In this document: positions 1-10,285 of the stretch, one piece after another | Numbering within the stretch: the stretch's first letter is position 1 | How the letters are laid out: each line of letters opens with the position of its first letter | Assembly: GCA_003427395.1 (NCBI GenBank) | Contig: BFEA01000342.1 | Span: 334,693-372,808, forward strand | DNA length: 38,116 nucleotides | DNA from: Chara braunii | Lineage: Eukaryota > Streptophyta > Charophyceae > Charales > Characeae | Reading direction: 5' to 3' | The notes under the pieces: model-generated | What the model was told of the DNA's origin: nothing | Database searches by the model: none | The model's input: only the letters and a program-made list of their open reading frames with translations | Position numbers and translations under genes: made by a program

Positions 1-405
1 AAGTTCATGTTCCGGATCTTTGCTTAGTTGATCTCTTCTCTTTGTTCATTGTCAATTTCATTGGTTAGTTGATCTCTTCTCTTTGTGCATTGTCAAGTCC
101 ATTTTCATGTTCCGGATCTTTGCTTAGTTGATCCCTTCTCTTTGTGCACTGTCAAGTTCATGTTCCGGATCTTTGCTTAGTTGATCTCTTCTCTTTGTGC
201 ATTGTCAAGTTCATTGCTTAGTTGATCTCTTCTCTTTGTGCATTGTCAAACTTCATTGCTTAGTTGCTCTCTTCTCTTTGCGCATTGTCAAGTTCGTGGC
301 TTAGTTGATCTCCTCTCCTTGTGCATTGTCAAGTTCATGTTTCGGATCTTTGCTTAGTTGCTCTCTTCTCTTTGTGCATTATCAAGTTCGTTGCTTAGTT
401 GATCT
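1..405. repeat. Minisatellite with two unit lengths (about 40 and 53 bp)
   Basis: About nine imperfect tandem copies share a core reading GCTTAGTTGATCTCTTCTCT followed by a TTGTGCATTGTCAAGTTC segment. Some units carry an extra ATGTTCCGGATCTTT block before the core, giving long units of about 53 bp beside short ones of about 40 bp. The array is cut by the left edge of the window, so its true length is unknown. No coding function is visible. Confidence 0.9.
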
Positions 406-565
406 CTTTCCTTATGAGTATGTGTTTTTCATTGGTCTAAGCGTCTCATTGCCACGTTATTCCATGAAATACTTGTTCAAACTCTCACTATGGGACGGGT
501 GATCGACCTTTGGTTGTTGACACGGGGAACTGTTTTGATTAGGAGTTCTTCTTTGTTGTCTCTCA

Positions 566-568
<3 letters not shown>

Positions 569-614
<46 letters not shown>
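569..614. repeat. (CT)n microsatellite
   Basis: Near-perfect CT dinucleotide tract followed by about 100 bp of looser pyrimidine-rich sequence. Arg/Glu-rich and Ser/Leu-rich open frames across it are products of the repeat, not genes. Confidence 0.95.
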
Positions 615-616
<2 letters not shown>

Positions 617-619
617 CCC

Positions 620-1800
620 TTCTCTCTCCCTCCTTTTCCCTCCTCCCTCCTCTAGACCCTCTTTCGCCCCCTTTTGCTACCTCGCCTTCCCTCTCCCTCT
701 CTCCCGTTCTCGCACTTGGCATATGACTAACCCTTCTCCCCTCACTTGGAAACATTGCCAGGGTACGGACAGTAAAAGAAATCAGACCTCACTTGGTGGA
801 GAAAGAGGGGAAGGGGAGGATAGCCGGTCCCTTGTGCCACCAAGGAGGCAAAAGAGAAAGGACGTTTGAAAGAGTGGGAAAAAGGCGGAATCCGGAAGGG
901 AACACAAGTTGAAAGTGAGGTCAGTTTGACTCAACCATTTCCCTGACTGTATGACTATGAGAAGAGGATGGGCTGATTGAGCAACAAAAAGGGAACAAAG
1001 CACAGCCAAAAAACATGGAAATAATAGGCATGTGGGAAGGGCTATGTGTTGTGGGGACATTGTATGGATCTCCTTGCTTGTGTGGGATTGTGCAGGTGAG
1101 TAAGGGCTAGAAATGCCTTGAGCGGGATAAGGGCGAGAGGAACTGGGCATCAAGAGGGAAAGGGAAGAGGGACAAAGGGACTATGGGACCCTTGACATAA
1201 AGCCAATTCATGAAAATGACTTTTGCACTTGAGACTTGGAAGTGTGATTGAGAGTGTAATCGTACCAAGGAAAATATGATGTTGTGTGTGCACGCATATG
1301 AGGACCCCGAAAAGACTAAGGAGCCTACTTCGATAAGGTGGGAAGCAAATTGTGAGATCCGATAGATGCGTAGAGGCGAGGGGGAGGACGGCCCCGCCGC
1401 ACCCTGATGACGTCATATAGCCAAAATGCTTAGGGAAATGGTGCGTGGCCTAAGGATGACGCTTAGCCTACGCACAAGAGAAGAGAAAGGCTCAAAGAAC
1501 CCTTGGACTGCCTGCGTATTGGAAGGAGCAGTTGCTTGAGAACACAATAAAGAATAAAAAAAAATTCAGCGTTGCGAAACAACCAGTGAGACTACCACCC
1601 GGCGTGAGGGCTGAGCTACATCCCCAATGTCAAAGCTCTCTCGCGCGATGGCCCACCCCCATCCATCTCAAAGCACTAGGTGGGGGTGACCTTGGGACGA
1701 ATGGCCCGCGCTCTGAGCATGAGTGTGGGCGGGCTGAGCCAACTGGGACCCGCAGTGGGGTCGACTAAGGCTCGAAAGTCTACCGGGGTTTGGCCCTACA
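620..1800. other. Unassigned intergenic DNA
   Basis: I see no recognisable gene here. Short open frames of 80-120 codons exist on the minus strand (782-1416), but they show no domain, no conserved motif and no convincing composition. A purine-rich stretch lies at about 780-900. Confidence 0.5.
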
Positions 1801-1950
1801 ACGTGACATACTGGCGAGAGCATTGCCATATGGCACATCGACTGGCGATAGCATTGTCAACGTGGCATATTGCTGATGAGATTATAGCCTACGTGGCATA
1901 CTGGCGAGAGCATTGTCATGTGGCATATTGATTGGCGAAAGCATTGTTGA
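1801..1950. repeat. Imperfect tandem repeat, about 90-bp unit with nested shorter repeat
   Basis: Two copies, beginning near 1801 and 1890, share ACGTGGCATACTGGCGAGAG followed by a CATTGTCATGTGGCATATTG-like segment and a GGCGAAAGCATTGT-like segment. Within each copy the GGCATAYTGGCGA-GCATTG motif is itself repeated, so the unit has internal periodicity. The sequence after 1950 up to about 2340 has no feature I can name. Confidence 0.75.
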
Positions 1951-2343
1951 CGTATCATTAGAGAGAGAACTGTTGTGGTTGTAAGGAGGAGGCTGATGAG
2001 GAATGAGAAAAGTAGTGGGATGACGTGTCCCATTGAGCGGTGACATCAGACTACATGTCATGGCCGTTGATTAGCGCTGATCTGGACTTACCTCATTGAT
2101 GAATTGATTGATGTTGAGGTGGACTGACTTGTGTGGCTTCGTGATGTTTTTTGGCTTGTGGACTGACTGTTGATGATTTCTGATCGAACGGCCAGAAATA
2201 ATACACACCTTGGTAGTTAGCATCACAAGCAGCAAACTTGATTAAAAGAAAGAACATAGATTTCGTTTTGATGTTTTTTATTTTGTGAATTTTATTTTAT
2301 TGTTACGATTCTGGCCAATTTCGAAGTCCACAATCATCAATGT

Positions 2344-2420
2344 TGTCCAATTGCGAAAAGAAATGAATGAACTTGAGCCCAATGCCGTCCAATTGCAAAA
2401 GAAATGAAAGAACTTGAGAG
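2344..2420. repeat. Short direct duplication
   Basis: A roughly 33-bp segment reading GTCCAATTGC, then AAAAGAAATGAA, then GAACTTGAG occurs twice about 43 bp apart. It is followed by GAA-rich sequence to 2466. Confidence 0.7.
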
Positions 2421-3027
2421 GAGAGAGAGGGAAAAAAGAAGAAGAAGAATCAAGAAGAAGAAAGAGATGTACTCCAGCATAGACCAAAGACAAAGCTCTT
2501 CTTCTTCGCTTCACAACCTCCTTTTTATCTCCTCCTCTCTTATTCAAACAATAAATAAACAATAATAATGTTGGACAGCTGAACCAGAATCAATGTCCGA
2601 ATCCCACTTCTACTGCAGGCACCAGGTGAGGTCCACCATAGCCATGGCAGCCCTTCTTCTTCGTCCGCATACAGGCCGAGACTATGGCGACTACGGAGGC
2701 TTCAGCCTCCGGTACAAAAAGACAACCCAAAGCAGCTATACCGCTGCCCTACTTCAAGGTCATCACCCAGCAGCTATGCCGCTGCCCACTCAACTGCCAT
2801 GCCTGACTCTGTCTGAGCTTCCTTGATGCGGCACTACCCCCACTGGGGCCTTCCTGATGCAGCGCCTAGCAAGGAGATGAAGATGGTGTCTACCATAGCC
2901 AGTAAGTACCTCGCCACTCTCCTCCTTGGTCCCCTTCTCCCTCCTCCTCCTATCGGCTACCGGCCCACAGCCTGGATCGTCGGAAACATGCAATAAATCT
3001 GAAATCCCGGCCGTGGGATCCTGCGGG

Positions 3028-3110
3028 ACCGACGGGCCGGATTGATGCGCGGTCTTAAGATCTTAAGATCGCATGTCAATCCAGGCCGTTGGCCCGGTAC
3101 CTCGGGCTGG
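3028..3110. repeat. Dispersed palindromic repeat, copy A
   Basis: Contains a GGTCTTAAGATCTTAAGATC palindromic core flanked by GGGCCGGATTG and CAATCCAGGCCGTTGGCC. Two related copies lie at 10128-10285. The flanks are roughly inverted (GGATTG and CAATCC), so the unit can fold into a hairpin. No function is recognised. Confidence 0.7.
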
Positions 3111-3801
3111 GACGGCCAGAGCTCCACCATAGCCAAGGTGGAAGCTCCCGACTTCTCCCTCCCAGCAGCGCTGTAGTGCCCAGCGCTACTCCAGCCAGTG
3201 CTCCAGCAGCCTGACGCCCAACTCGCACACTGAAAAATGAGGCGGAGCTCTTGCCTCCGCCTCTAGATATAGCGGCCTGCTTGCCTCTTGGGCGGTGACT
3301 TCCAGGCCGCTTGGCCTCTCCAAGCAACCGGTACATCCTCCGTTTCGGAGGGAAACATCATTGCAGACCCTGATATTACCCGTACAGGCTCTAGACTCGG
3401 ACTGGTTGGATTGGTACTGGCCTAGACCTACCCTACCGCTACTGGACTCTAAAAATGCCAACTTTGTCTTTTTTCTGCTCGGCCTCCAGTACCCCCTCAC
3501 GCCAACTGCAGTGGGGTGCAGTATCGGCGTACCGGCCTACTTGAGTGTTTTTTCGCTACCCCAAAGGCCTCAGGGCCGCTAGCTTCGCCACTTGAGTGTT
3601 TTTCCCTGCTACAACCCTCAATGCCACGGCCACAGGTAAGTACCGGCCCTACGGGCCTACCAAACAAGCAAGTACCCTTGCGGGTCACACACACACTCAT
3701 ACCGACAAGCACTCAGACAGGCACGCAGGTCACAAGCACACACACAGAGACAGACTTAGAAAACACATCAAGGCAGAACTTCAGAAATCAGCAGTGTTCT
3801 C

Positions 3802-3849
3802 AGTCTGTGTTTTGACGGGTCATTAAGTCTGTGTTTTGACGGGTCATTA
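3802..3849. repeat. 24-bp tandem duplication
   Basis: Two perfect adjacent copies of a unit beginning AGTCTGTGTTTTGACGGGTC and ending ATTA, immediately upstream of the gag-like region. Confidence 0.95.
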
Positions 3850-3917
3850 AATTATTTTCGTCTCTTGCTGTTTTGAAATTTTGACGAGACCGCAGAACAG
3901 ATAATTGTATAGTTTAA

Positions 3918-4748
3918 TTGTGCAGTAATGTTAGGATGGCATCCGTGTGGAACAACTTGCGGCTGTGTGGTATGACAAAGTTCATCCCCTTGTTTATCCA
4001 CCCGCTCTCGCCGACCATGTACGCAAATGAGGAACTGCGTACATGTGGGCAAGTGAATGCCCGTAAGGACCAGGAGAAGCTGAAACTTCAACAGATCCTC
4101 ATAGAAATCCGCAAGGCTGGTTCAAAAGCAGAAAATCATGTCCGGAGCCAGTTTGACCTGCGCAGTTTCGAAGAGTAGTTGGACCAGGATGAGGTGGGAG
4201 TTGACCTCCGCGTGGCATGAGAAATGATACTGGTCTTAGCCAGGGCCTGTCACAGTTCGGATCAATTTGTCGCCGAAATGCTGGCCCGAAATACCCAGCA
4301 CATTGAAGAAGAGGACAAAAGAAAAGGAGGAGAAACGAGGGGGGAAAACAGACAAGACTTAAATGAGGATGTAATTGATCAGAATATCAGACAGCTAGAA
4401 GAAGCATTACAGGCAAAGAAAAAGAAGAAGGCAGCCATGGAACAACAAAGGAAAAAGAGAAGAAGAAAGGAAAACGAATGAAATTGAAAGGTAAAAATTG
4501 AATAAGGAAGTGATGTTACAACTCTCATTCAGCATACGATGTCTTACCTGGTTCACCTGGTGACGAAGTTGGACAATATCATTGCTGACAAAAACTTTCT
4601 TTCTGCCCAGTTGGCAACTTTGACCAATGTGGTGAAGCAAAAACAACCTATGACCAGGGAAAAAAATGATGGGAGATGCAACGAAATCCATCCTGAAAGA
4701 CGAAACCCCAAAGAAAGACGAAGTGAAGACGAAAAAGGAAGCTCCTGA
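3918..4748 (+). pseudogene. N-terminal gag-like region, charged coiled-coil type
   Basis: Three successive open segments (3918-4178, 4224-4481, 4539-4748) are rich in Lys, Glu, Gln and Arg. The middle one has a likely coiled coil (DQNIRQLEEALQAKKKKK) ending in a basic cluster. They sit just before the capsid-like domain, as N-terminal gag extensions do in plant Ty3/gypsy elements. No catalytic motif is expected here. The assignment rests on position and composition only. Confidence 0.5.
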
Positions 4749-4784
4749 TTCATGTTAATCAGAAAGAAAGAAGAAAACCTGCTG

Positions 4785-5580
4785 TTATGGATCGCTGAAG
4801 TCCAGACCTACTGCTCTTACGACTCCGGTAGACGAAGATAGCCAGGTGGCGTTGACCACCTCATGTCTTGGCGAAGACGTTAAGGCATGGGTACTGTCGG
4901 AACCGGAGTCCGCATGATTTGAGTTTATTGGGGATTGGGCGAAGACTCTGAATTTGAGGGAATTTATGAAGAAGATGAAAGAAAAATTCCTAGATAAGAT
5001 CACAGCAGACAAGGCGATTGACCAACTTACTGCCATCAACCAGCGACATTTGGCATCTGTTGATGCTCTCTCTCGTGAAGTGGATCGTCTGATGCAGGTA
5101 CCAGGATTGAACATCCATAATGATGAGGTCCTCTGCATTTACTCGCGAGCTGTCCCTGAACCTATTCGAGGACAACTGGTTGCCGAGTCGAAATCGGGTA
5201 AGTATACGTATAGGCAATTTCAGGGTCTTGCTTTGCAACGAGAACAAACAATGTCGCAGGTAAATAATGCCTATGCTGGGGTTACCAAGTCTAAGCAAGG
5301 GGGTGGACAAGGGAAAAGGCTCCTATGGAGGCAGAAACGACAAGACCTCACCCTTGTCGTTTTTGACGATGAGGAGAGTACAGGCAGGGAATCAGGAAAG
5401 GGTGATGTCACCGCCGCAATTGTTAGCAAGGGTGGCAACAACAGAAATGGAAATGGATATAGGAGGAGGCCGCATTCCTTTCTAGCTCATCCTAGTATAG
5501 ATGTTGGGAGGCCATGGGAGAAAATTGGCATTTTTCCCAGGACACATGGCAGAAAAGGATGGACAACCATTAGTGCCTGA
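4785..5580 (+). pseudogene. gag: Gag capsid-like domain (Retrotrans_gag type)
   Basis: The frame reads VALTTSCLGEDVKAWVL, then an in-frame TGA at 4914-4916, then a W-x(6)-LREF-x-KK-x(4)-KF pattern, an AIDQLTAINQ segment with a downstream SVDALSREVDRLM helix, and RAVPEPIRGQLVAE. This matches the usual Ty3/gypsy capsid layout of helices around W, F and Q residues. The longest uninterrupted part is 4954-5580 (208 codons from its first ATG). It ends with a Gly/Arg/Lys-rich linker. Family assignment comes from motif pattern, not from a search. Confidence 0.75.
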
Positions 5581-5615
5581 AGTGCGGCGCTGCATGGCAT
5601 ATTATTGCATGGTGC
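5574..5615 (+). pseudogene. CCHC zinc knuckle of gag
   Basis: Translation in the frame starting at 5574 gives C-LK-C-GAAW-H-IIAW-C, the exact CX2CX4HX4C nucleocapsid knuckle. It is out of frame with the capsid ORF, which stops at 5578-5580, so a frameshift separates the two. Confidence 0.75.
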
Positions 5616-5819
5616 CCTCTGATTAGGAACTTGAAAGGGAGCACAACCAGTAGGAGTACCATCTGCTCCTATTGAGCCGAAAGGTGCAGATGCAAACCCG
5701 GTGCCGAAAGCCCCTCTCCACCCTTCAACTTCTATGGCAGAGGATGCCTCTTCCTTGGCCCCTCAGTCAGAACGCTCTGAAACCTGTGCTGTGCAGAGTT
5801 CCTCTGAGTGAGACCCTTG

Positions 5820-5955
5820 ATGAGCTTGGCACTGAACATAACTTACAAAGCTCATGAGCTTGGCACTGAACATAACTTACAAAGCTCATGAGCTTGGCAC
5901 TGAACATTACTTACAAAGCTCATGAGCTTGGCACTGAACATAACTTACAAAGCTC
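5820..5955 (+). repeat. Four tandem copies of a 34-bp unit between gag and protease
   Basis: The unit starts ATGAGCTTGGCACTGAACAT and ends AACTTACAAAGCTC. It occurs at 5820, 5854, 5888 and 5922, nearly perfectly (one A/T change in copy 3). Because 34 is not a multiple of 3, each copy shifts the reading frame. The near identity suggests the expansion is younger than most of the decay around it. Confidence 0.95.
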
Positions 5956-5959
5956 ATGG

Positions 5960-6610
5960 GCTAAGAAGGTGAAGTCTAAGGGTGAGTTGATGCTTGCAGA
6001 TATAGAGATTGCAAGAACTCAAACGGGTGCTCTGTTAGACCCAGGCTCGACTCGATCCTATATATCCGAAGGTGCTGTAAAGAAAATGCACTTGAGTATG
6101 TGAGTGAAGAGTCTAGCAAAGCCTATTGTTTCCATGTTGGCAGATCAGAGTACCATCACGGTTTCCCAATGTGTGGAAAACGTAGAGTGTTACTTCAGGA
6201 CACAAGAAGGTAAGTGTATCCTGCATGGAGTAACATTATTGATTGAAAAAAATCTCCCTTTTGATATGATCTTGGGAATGGATTGGCATGAGGAAGAAGA
6301 CCCTGAGATCAAATATAAGGAAAAACTTGTGAACATCAAGAATGAGAATCATGAATTGAAATTGATTAAATCGTACCACAAATCAGGTTCAAACTTTACA
6401 TTGTGTTTCTGTTGTACGAGTCTCCCCCCATTTCGATCCATGGTTGTAAAGAAAGCCCAGGAGGCGATGATGGTATTGGTAAAAATTGTCGGTGAAAGTT
6501 ATTCCCGGTACCCTGCTTCTATTGAAAATTTACTTGAAGAATATGACCTGCAAATTGAACCAACGGGGGTAACTGAAAGAAAGATAAAACATACCATTGA
6601 GATTGTTCTC
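5960..6610 (+). pseudogene. Retropepsin-like aspartic protease domain
   Basis: The frame contains LLDPGSTRSYIS, where DPGST replaces the usual D[ST]G[AS] active-site loop, and later PFDMILGMDWHEE, the typical ILGMDWL-like segment after the flap in Ty3/gypsy proteases. A TGA at 6101-6103 separates the two halves. The following 100 codons (KYKEKLVN through the RT leader) are the protease-RT linker. The domain is a relic. Confidence 0.85.
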
Positions 6611-6611
6611 T

Positions 6612-6671
6612 GAAATCTATCGTATGTTCCCGAAGGAACTTGAAATCTATCGTATGTTCTCGAAGGAACTT
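6612..6671 (+). repeat. 30-bp tandem duplication at the start of RT
   Basis: Two copies of a 30-bp unit starting GAAATCTATCGTATGTTC, differing at one base. The duplication keeps frame (30 = 10 codons) but repeats the YRMFPKEL-like residues that normally occur once in the RT N-terminus. Confidence 0.95.
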
Positions 6672-7260
6672 GATAAGTTGAGAAAGCAATTGCAGGCACT
6701 AACTAACAAGGGATGGATTAAACCTAGCTTTTCTCCTTATGAGGCTCCCATTTTGTTTGTTCCCTAAAAGGAAGGTGAGTTACAACTTTGTATTGATTAT
6801 CGGGGGTTGTATGCGATCACTGTTAGAAATGTTGAACCTGCCCTTCAGATTGATGATCTTCTTGACCAACCTCAAGGATGCATGTACTTCAGCAAAATTG
6901 ATTTGAAGTCCGACTACCATCAGATTGAGGTAACCCCGGAAGATCAACACAAGACGACCTTCAGAACCAGGTATGGACATTGAGTTCATAGTGATGCCGT
7001 TTGGGTTGACTAACGCACTTACTACCTTCCAAAGATCAATGAATGAGCTACCTTCCAAAGGTGAATGGATGAGTTGTTTAGAGAATGGTTGGACCAATTC
7101 GTAGTGGTGTACCTTGATGACATCCTGGTCTTCACCAAGACACTGGAAGACCATGAAAAACACCTGCGTTTGGTCCTACACAAAATTGAAAGAAGAAAAC
7201 TTCAAATTGAATCCTAAGAAGTATGAATTCGCAAGGTCTAAAGTTTTGTACCCAACTGAC
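6672..7260 (+). pseudogene. Reverse transcriptase domain
   Basis: Recognisable Ty3/gypsy RT blocks occur in order: ELDKLRKQLQALTNKGWIKPS; a VPKKDG-equivalent block broken by TAA at 6765; IDYRGLYAIT; SKIDLKSDYHQIEV; RYGH followed by a frameshift into EFIVMPFGLTNA; and YLDDIL at 7110-7127, the catalytic DD pair. A 26-bp duplication (7022-7073) corrupts the stretch between PFGLTNA and YLDDIL. After LEDHEKHLRLVL another frameshift leads into LNPKKYEFARSKVLYP. Confidence 0.93.
7022..7073 (+). repeat. 26-bp tandem duplication inside RT
   Basis: Two adjacent imperfect copies of a unit beginning CTACCTTCCAAAG and ending TGAATGAG or TGGATGAG. It shifts frame inside the RT palm region. Confidence 0.9.
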
Positions 7261-7835
7261 ATGCGCTCCTTTCTTGGACTGACTAACTATTATAGGAAAT
7301 TCGTAAGGAATTTATCCTCCATAGCTGCCCCAATGAGGAGGCTCTTGAAGAAAGAAACTATTTGGCTCTGGGATAACGAATGTGAGTCTGCATTTAGAAA
7401 GCCAAATTATGCACTCATTCACTATTGTGTGTTGAAGATTGCAGGCCCATCCTTCCCTTTTGTTGTGACTATTGACGGAAGTCAGTACGGGATTGGGGCT
7501 CTACTGCAACAAAATGATGGGAAGGGTTATAGGCCAATTGAGTTAAATGTCCTGTCGACTCCTTTCGGACAAGGTAGCAAACGCAACCTAGGAGACAAAA
7601 GTATTTGCGCTATTGCAAGCTCTATTGACATGGAAACAACACCTCTTAGGTAGACGCTTCAAAATTTATTCAGACCACGAGACTTTGAAGTGGCTCAAGA
7701 CAACCTCATCTTACTGACAAGCTTGCCAACCAACCGACTATTATCGGTACTTTGAGTAGAAAAGTATAAAGGGTAAGTACAACGTAGTAGTTGATGCTGT
7801 CTCATGCAAAAGTGACTTCTTTGGAACAATTGTCA
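7261..7835 (+). pseudogene. RT connection and RNase H domain
   Basis: The frame shows SFLGLTNYYRKFVRNLSSIAAP, typical of the RT thumb/connection of Ty3/gypsy elements. The usual LGHVIS...DP-K block before it is missing, so about 20-30 codons are deleted at 7250-7260. RNase H follows with VVTIDGSQYGIGALLQQ, then in another frame LLTWKQHLLGRRFKIYSDHE with LKWL, and finally IKGKYNVVVDAVSCKSDFF, equivalent to the conserved NxVADALSR end. Stops interrupt it at about 7650 and 7716. Confidence 0.9.
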
Positions 7836-7959
7836 CCTATCTAGACATAGGAAACGATCTGAACGATAAGATTCGAAAAGGATATGCTAGTGACCCAATT
7901 CGGCAACCTATTATAAATAATCTAAAATCCAATCTTGAGCATTTCCCTGATTGTTGAAT

Positions 7960-9060
7960 GGCAAACAAAATAATTTTCTCCATTGATGGAAATGAACAAA
8001 GAATTTATGTTCCCCATGATGAACTTACAAGGAGTTTAATTCTTGGAGAGTCCGTCGCGAGGACATTGAGGGACACTTCGGGTTTAAAAATACTTTTGTC
8101 AATGTCCGCGAACACTTTGTTTGACGAGGAATGAAGAATGACACCCTAACGTATGTGAGAACTTGCCTTGTGTGCCAGCACAACAAGCCATCCCACGAGA
8201 CTCCCTTGGGACAATTGAGACCACTATCGATTCTTGAAAGACCAGGTCCATTTCCATCGACTTCATGAGCCTAATTAAGAGTCGAAATGGAAATAGTCAA
8301 GTAATAGTAAATCGTGCACCGATTCTCCAAGTACGCAATGTTTGTACCCTTGCCTGCTAAAGCAAGAACAAAACTTGTCATTTGAAAGTTTTCGAGTATG
8401 GATTCCCTACAATCATTGTGTCTGGTAGAGATGCGAGATTCACTGGGGAGCAGTGGCAAAAATTGATGGAAGTCTATGACATCAGGTTGATTGTGTCATC
8501 AAGTCGACATTCTGAGACCAATGGTCGAACTGAACAAATGAACAAGTTGGTGCATCCCGACCAAGTTGATTGGGATGAGAATCTACCGAGGATTGCAAGT
8601 GCATATAACAACAATATACATACTGTTGCAGGGCGAACACCCTATGCACTGCACAAAGGTTGGCAACCTCTGAGACCGATTGACTCTCTAACGAGAGATC
8701 AAATCCAAAGGCTGCCCCCGGGAACCCGAGAATTTGCAGTTCTGTATGAACAAGACATTGATAAGGTGAAAGAGAACATAAGGAAAGCTCAACAATAAAT
8801 GATTGAACAGGCAAGCAAGCACCGAAGGCTTGCACAGTTCAAAGAGGGAGATTTGGTATGGGTTAAATCCAATGAATTCTCACTTGAAGAAAATGTCTCG
8901 CAGAAACTGCTACTTGTCTATTATGGACCCTGGGAAGTTCTCAAAGTGATAGGCGGTACCGATGGGCCTTCCTACTGAATTGATATACCCCCTCAGCTAA
9001 GGACTTACCCAGTCTTCCACGCCTTTAAGTTGCTACCATACCCTGAAGGACATAAATTTC
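7960..9060 (+). pseudogene. Integrase (zinc finger, rve core, GPY/F module)
   Basis: The N-terminal HHCC finger is visible as GHFGFKNTF near 8068 and RTCLVCQHNKP with CxxC at 8164-8175. The core has IDFMSLIKSRNGNSQ (first Asp, 8259-8261), SGRDARFTGEQW near 8424, and NGRTEQMN near 8522. In this family the second catalytic Asp is normally the D of SDRD; here it reads SGRD, so that residue is Gly. The longest open part is 8382-8798, ended by TAA where MIEQASKHRR continues in frame. The GPY/F-like part reads YYGPWEVLKVIGG with TGA at 8976. Confidence 0.93.
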
Positions 9061-9089
9061 CAAGTAGACCATATTCATTTCCTCCTTCA

Positions 9090-9270
9090 ATAAATGGGAG
9101 GTACCAGGTAGAGAGGATAATTGAACACGGGTTCTTCTCCACATGTGGTAGAGGAAGACCTCAAAAGCAATAGAAGGTAAAGTTTTCTAACCAACCATCG
9201 TCCGAACCTCGGTGGTTTAGTAGAAGAGAACTCTTACCTACCGCTCCTGGTATCATCTTTGCATATGAGA
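9090..9270 (+). pseudogene. Chromodomain-like C-terminal tail of the integrase
   Basis: After VFHAFKLLPY comes GRYQVERIIEHGFFSTCGRG, then RPQKQ, a TAG, and KVKFSNQPSSEPRWFSRREL. The order Y-x-VE-x-I-x-(D/E)H, a basic linker, VK(W/F), and P-x-W before a Leu matches the chromodomains of chromoviral integrases, which target insertion to modified histones. The middle is diverged, so the call is moderate. Confidence 0.6.
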
Positions 9271-9309
9271 GCAGTGGAACTCGAAATCAGGCAGGATGGA
9301 ATGCTATAA

Positions 9310-10125
9310 CCCGTACGCAAAATTGAGTTTTTGGGCTCCAATCACGCCCGTAGCGCCACAAAAACAAGCGCGAACGTGCAGGCCTGAAAACAAGGTCACA
9401 GAGGCCTTAGGAAGAGGCCTAGACCGATAGTTGATCGAAATGTCAACAATCAATTCGTGGACCTAGGCCCAGATCCAAGAAGTCAACACAAGATTTCCTG
9501 GCCGTCGATCTGGAATGTGACCTCAAGGAGTCCAAACCGAATCTGGGACAGTTGCATCTGAGCTGTCGACGTTCGGACGGTCCAGGGCCTCACATAGATA
9601 GAAGTTGACCCTGGACAACGCGAGTCAACACTATATCGAGTTCACCTCGGCACTGCTTGGATATTCAGTCTTGCGAGTTGCTTGCGGCTTCAATGCTGCA
9701 CGTGAGACTTGAGGGGAGGACGATGGGACCAGGCAGTGAGGAGAGAGAGAGTGTGGGTAGGGTGCGATGTCGTGTGTGCGTACCTAGTCTCACCTATGAT
9801 GTTGCTGTTGATTCTGCTCACTGCTGGAGGATCACTTATCTCTGAGGGGCTGCGTTTACATCATCCACGTGTCATATTGTGTGCAAGTGCTGACGTTGCA
9901 GAGATGGGAAGCCTGGAGGAGAATAGGGACTTGCGTGATACGGTATTCTTTTCCCTCCATCTGTCTTTCCTTCTCCCTCCCTTTTCTCGTTTGGATACTC
10001 TTGACTTGGAGACTTTGCAAGTGGAAATGAGGGATCATGTACTTCAATGATTTCAAATTGATGGACTTCCCTGCACTTATAGAAATCGCTATTTGGTGTG
10101 CAACATTTGGCCGATCCGGGCCGCC
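9310..10125. other. Unassigned sequence downstream of the retrotransposon
   Basis: A 3' LTR would be expected here, but no match to upstream sequence was found by eye. Open frames of about 60-110 codons at 9657-10050 overlap each other and carry no motif. Confidence 0.4.
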
Positions 10126-10127
10126 CG

Positions 10128-10285
10128 CGGCCTACCGGCCGACGGCCCGGATTTTCGCACGATCTTAAGACTTTGAGATCGCGCGGTGATCCAGACCGTT
10201 GGCCTCGCCGGACGGCTTGGATCGTCGCGCGATCTTAAAGTCTTAAGATCGCAGGACGATTGGAGCCATCGGGCCGGTAGGACCT
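10128..10285. repeat. Dispersed palindromic repeat, copies B and C
   Basis: Two adjacent GC-rich units carry GATCTTAAGACTTTGAGATC (about 10160) and the perfect inverted repeat GCGATCTTAA-AGTC-TTAAGATCGC (about 10230-10253). Both are flanked by CCGTTGGCC- or GGCCCGGAT-like sequence also seen at 3028-3110. They can form stable hairpins. Confidence 0.75.

Larger units (their letters stand above)
2590..3900. other. Unassigned region upstream of the Ty3/gypsy remnant; possible leader or decayed LTR
   Basis: This stretch holds pyrimidine-rich DNA, a near-repeat of AGCAGCTATRCCGCTGCCC (about 2731 and 2770), a palindromic repeat at 3028-3110 and a 24-bp duplication at 3802-3849. It directly precedes gag-like sequence, so a 5' LTR or leader is possible. 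I found no matching sequence after the integrase end and no primer-binding site, so the LTR is not called. Confidence 0.4.
3912..9310 (+). mobile_element. Degenerate Ty3/gypsy (chromovirus-type) LTR retrotransposon
   Basis: The domain order gag, CCHC, protease, RT, RNase H, integrase, GPY/F, chromodomain-like tail is diagnostic of Ty3/gypsy and, with the tail, of chromoviruses. All domains are on the plus strand in a single series but are spread over different frames, with nonsense codons (for example 4914, 6101, 6765, 8796, 8976), frameshifts and small tandem duplications (5820-5955, 6612-6671, 7022-7073). Part of the RT-RNase H connection is deleted near 7250. The copy cannot encode a working polyprotein. 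LTRs, PBS and polypurine tract were not located, so the ends are those of recognisable coding sequence. Confidence 0.92.

Noticed and set aside
1870-2005. Further hammerhead cores (CTGATGAG at about 1873 and 1992)
   Set aside because: No matching stem II followed by GAAA and no stem I or cleavage triplet at the right place; the word occurs by chance.
2590-10125. LTRs of the chromovirus relic
   Set aside because: I compared the flanks by eye and found only the short palindromic repeats in common. No PBS or polypurine tract was seen, so I do not call LTRs.
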